Part shown: positions 63,201 to 64,000 of the stretch, in pieces
Layout: each line of letters starts with the position of its first letter
How positions within the stretch are numbered: position 1 is the stretch's first letter
Origin: Rhyacichthys aspro
Taxonomy: Eukaryota > Chordata > Actinopteri > Gobiiformes > Rhyacichthyidae
Length of the DNA stretch: 64,000 nucleotides
Direction: 5' to 3'
Assembly: GCA_036850595.1 (NCBI GenBank)
Contig: CM072162.1
Location: 18,529,758 to 18,593,757 of the forward strand
Notes under the pieces: model-generated
Told to the model about the DNA's origin: nothing
The model's input: only the letters and a program-made list of their open reading frames with translations
The model's database searches: none
Made by a program: the position numbers and the translations under genes

Positions 63201-64000
63201 ATCATAATCACAGTGAAATGGTTCTGCCAAGACCAACGTGACAGGAATCATTTTCTCCGAAGATTCAATTAACTAAAAAGCTTCACATTGAACTATAAAG
63301 CCACTTGGACTGAATTTAATATTTGGTTCCTTTGGTTTGGACTCAGAGGATTAATATAGTCCTGACTGTGATGCTTTTAACTTCAGAACAGAGTCTTAAT
63401 ACGGAAAGGGAAGTCATTTCCTGTTGATGGCACTAATCAAACATTTCATTACGGTAACACGATATCTGATCAGGTTCTGGCAGGAGCTAGTCCGACTCCA
63501 GGTAGATTACTCAGTTTACGGTGATGCATACCGTAACATAATAATCAATTAGCCCATCATGTAATCCAATTAGCCCTGAGAGGATACAAGAGCTGACATC
63601 CAGTGAAGCATGTTCATCAGTCATCAACAAATCTAATCGAGCGTGTCCTCAGGGGTTTGCTCCGAGCACAAATCCAGTTGAGGAGTCCTCTGGGGACGAC
63701 AGTGGCATCAAAAATTGAACATGTGGTACATCAGTGAACGACTGCAGGCCGCGTTTGACCGAGAGTCATTAGACGGCTCTGATAAAACCTGATCAGAGAG
63801 CGCTGGTTAATACTGTCCACAGACAAAGTGTAGTATTGAGTTACTCAGAGGTTTCCGGTTCTGAGATCAGGGATATTTGACAAATAACATCCAAACTCTC
63901 CAATATCAATCAGTCATCAGAGACAGACAGAAGCTAAAAAGCTGAAGTGATGTATGAACAGGAAAAAAAAACAACCAAAAAACATTCAAAGTCATGACAC
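57291..64000. other. Non-coding region, probably RET intron 1 continuing beyond the window
   Basis: No ORF here has a splice structure or resembles a known protein, and no signal-peptide exon of RET was found. It contains repeat fragments (about 57780-57880, 58295-58340, 62340-62475), poly(A)/poly(T) runs (60195, 62177) and short TG and TA tracts near 61070-61105. Three stretches look less repetitive (59200-59480, 61640-62030, 63440-63680) and could be conserved regulatory DNA, but this cannot be judged from one sequence. Confidence 0.5.

Overview
The window is a stretch of vertebrate nuclear DNA, most likely from a ray-finned (teleost) fish. All real genes are split by short GT-AG introns. 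The recovered proteins align end to end with vertebrate families I know. Intergenic and intronic DNA is AT-rich and carries repeat types common in teleosts: Tc1-like and other short inverted-repeat elements, a tRNA-derived SINE, and degenerate minisatellites. I cannot name the species. There is no sign of bacterial, viral or organellar sequence and no CRISPR array.

Five protein-coding genes are present. (1) INPP5F/SAC2 (+, 21-11463, 21 coding exons, 1140 aa), a Sac-domain phosphoinositide phosphatase. (2) MCMBP (-, 23469-16249, 16 exons, 626 aa), the MCM-binding protein of DNA replication, tail-to-tail with INPP5F. (3) SEC23IP (+, 24538-31951, 18 exons, 962 aa), a COPII-associated DDHD-family protein, head-to-head with MCMBP across about 1.07 kb. 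(4) CSGALNACT2 (-, 38244-33519, 7 coding exons, 537 aa, plus a probable non-coding first exon near 40.3 kb), a Golgi chondroitin sulfate glycosyltransferase. (5) RET (-, 55079-42182, human exons 2-20), the GDNF-family receptor tyrosine kinase. Its signal-peptide exon 1 is not found and probably lies beyond 64000. Exon boundaries were read by hand from splice sites, reading phase and recalled family sequences. In every complete gene the summed exon length is a multiple of three.

Layout: 1-11.5 kb INPP5F; 11.5-16.2 kb the two convergent 3' regions, with a 472-bp inverted-repeat element; 16.2-23.5 kb MCMBP; 23.5-24.5 kb a shared promoter region with an E2F-like site; 24.5-32 kb SEC23IP; 32-33.5 kb the second tail-to-tail junction; 33.5-40.4 kb CSGALNACT2; 40.5-42.2 kb a Tc1-like element and the RET 3' UTR; 42.2-55.1 kb RET exons; 55.1-64 kb non-coding DNA, probably RET intron 1, beginning with a degenerate minisatellite.

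The genes do not form one pathway. From memory, INPP5F-MCMBP-SEC23IP lie together on human 10q26 and CSGALNACT2-RET on 10q11, so the window joins two human blocks. The clearest biological point is that the alternative RET9 C-terminal tail (GRISHAFTRF, made by reading through intron 19) is encoded here, as well as the RET51 tail of exon 20. I found no convincing undescribed system. The less ordinary signals are oppositely oriented minisatellite units in RET introns, upstream ORFs before CSGALNACT2, and a two-residue shorter cysteine loop in RET.
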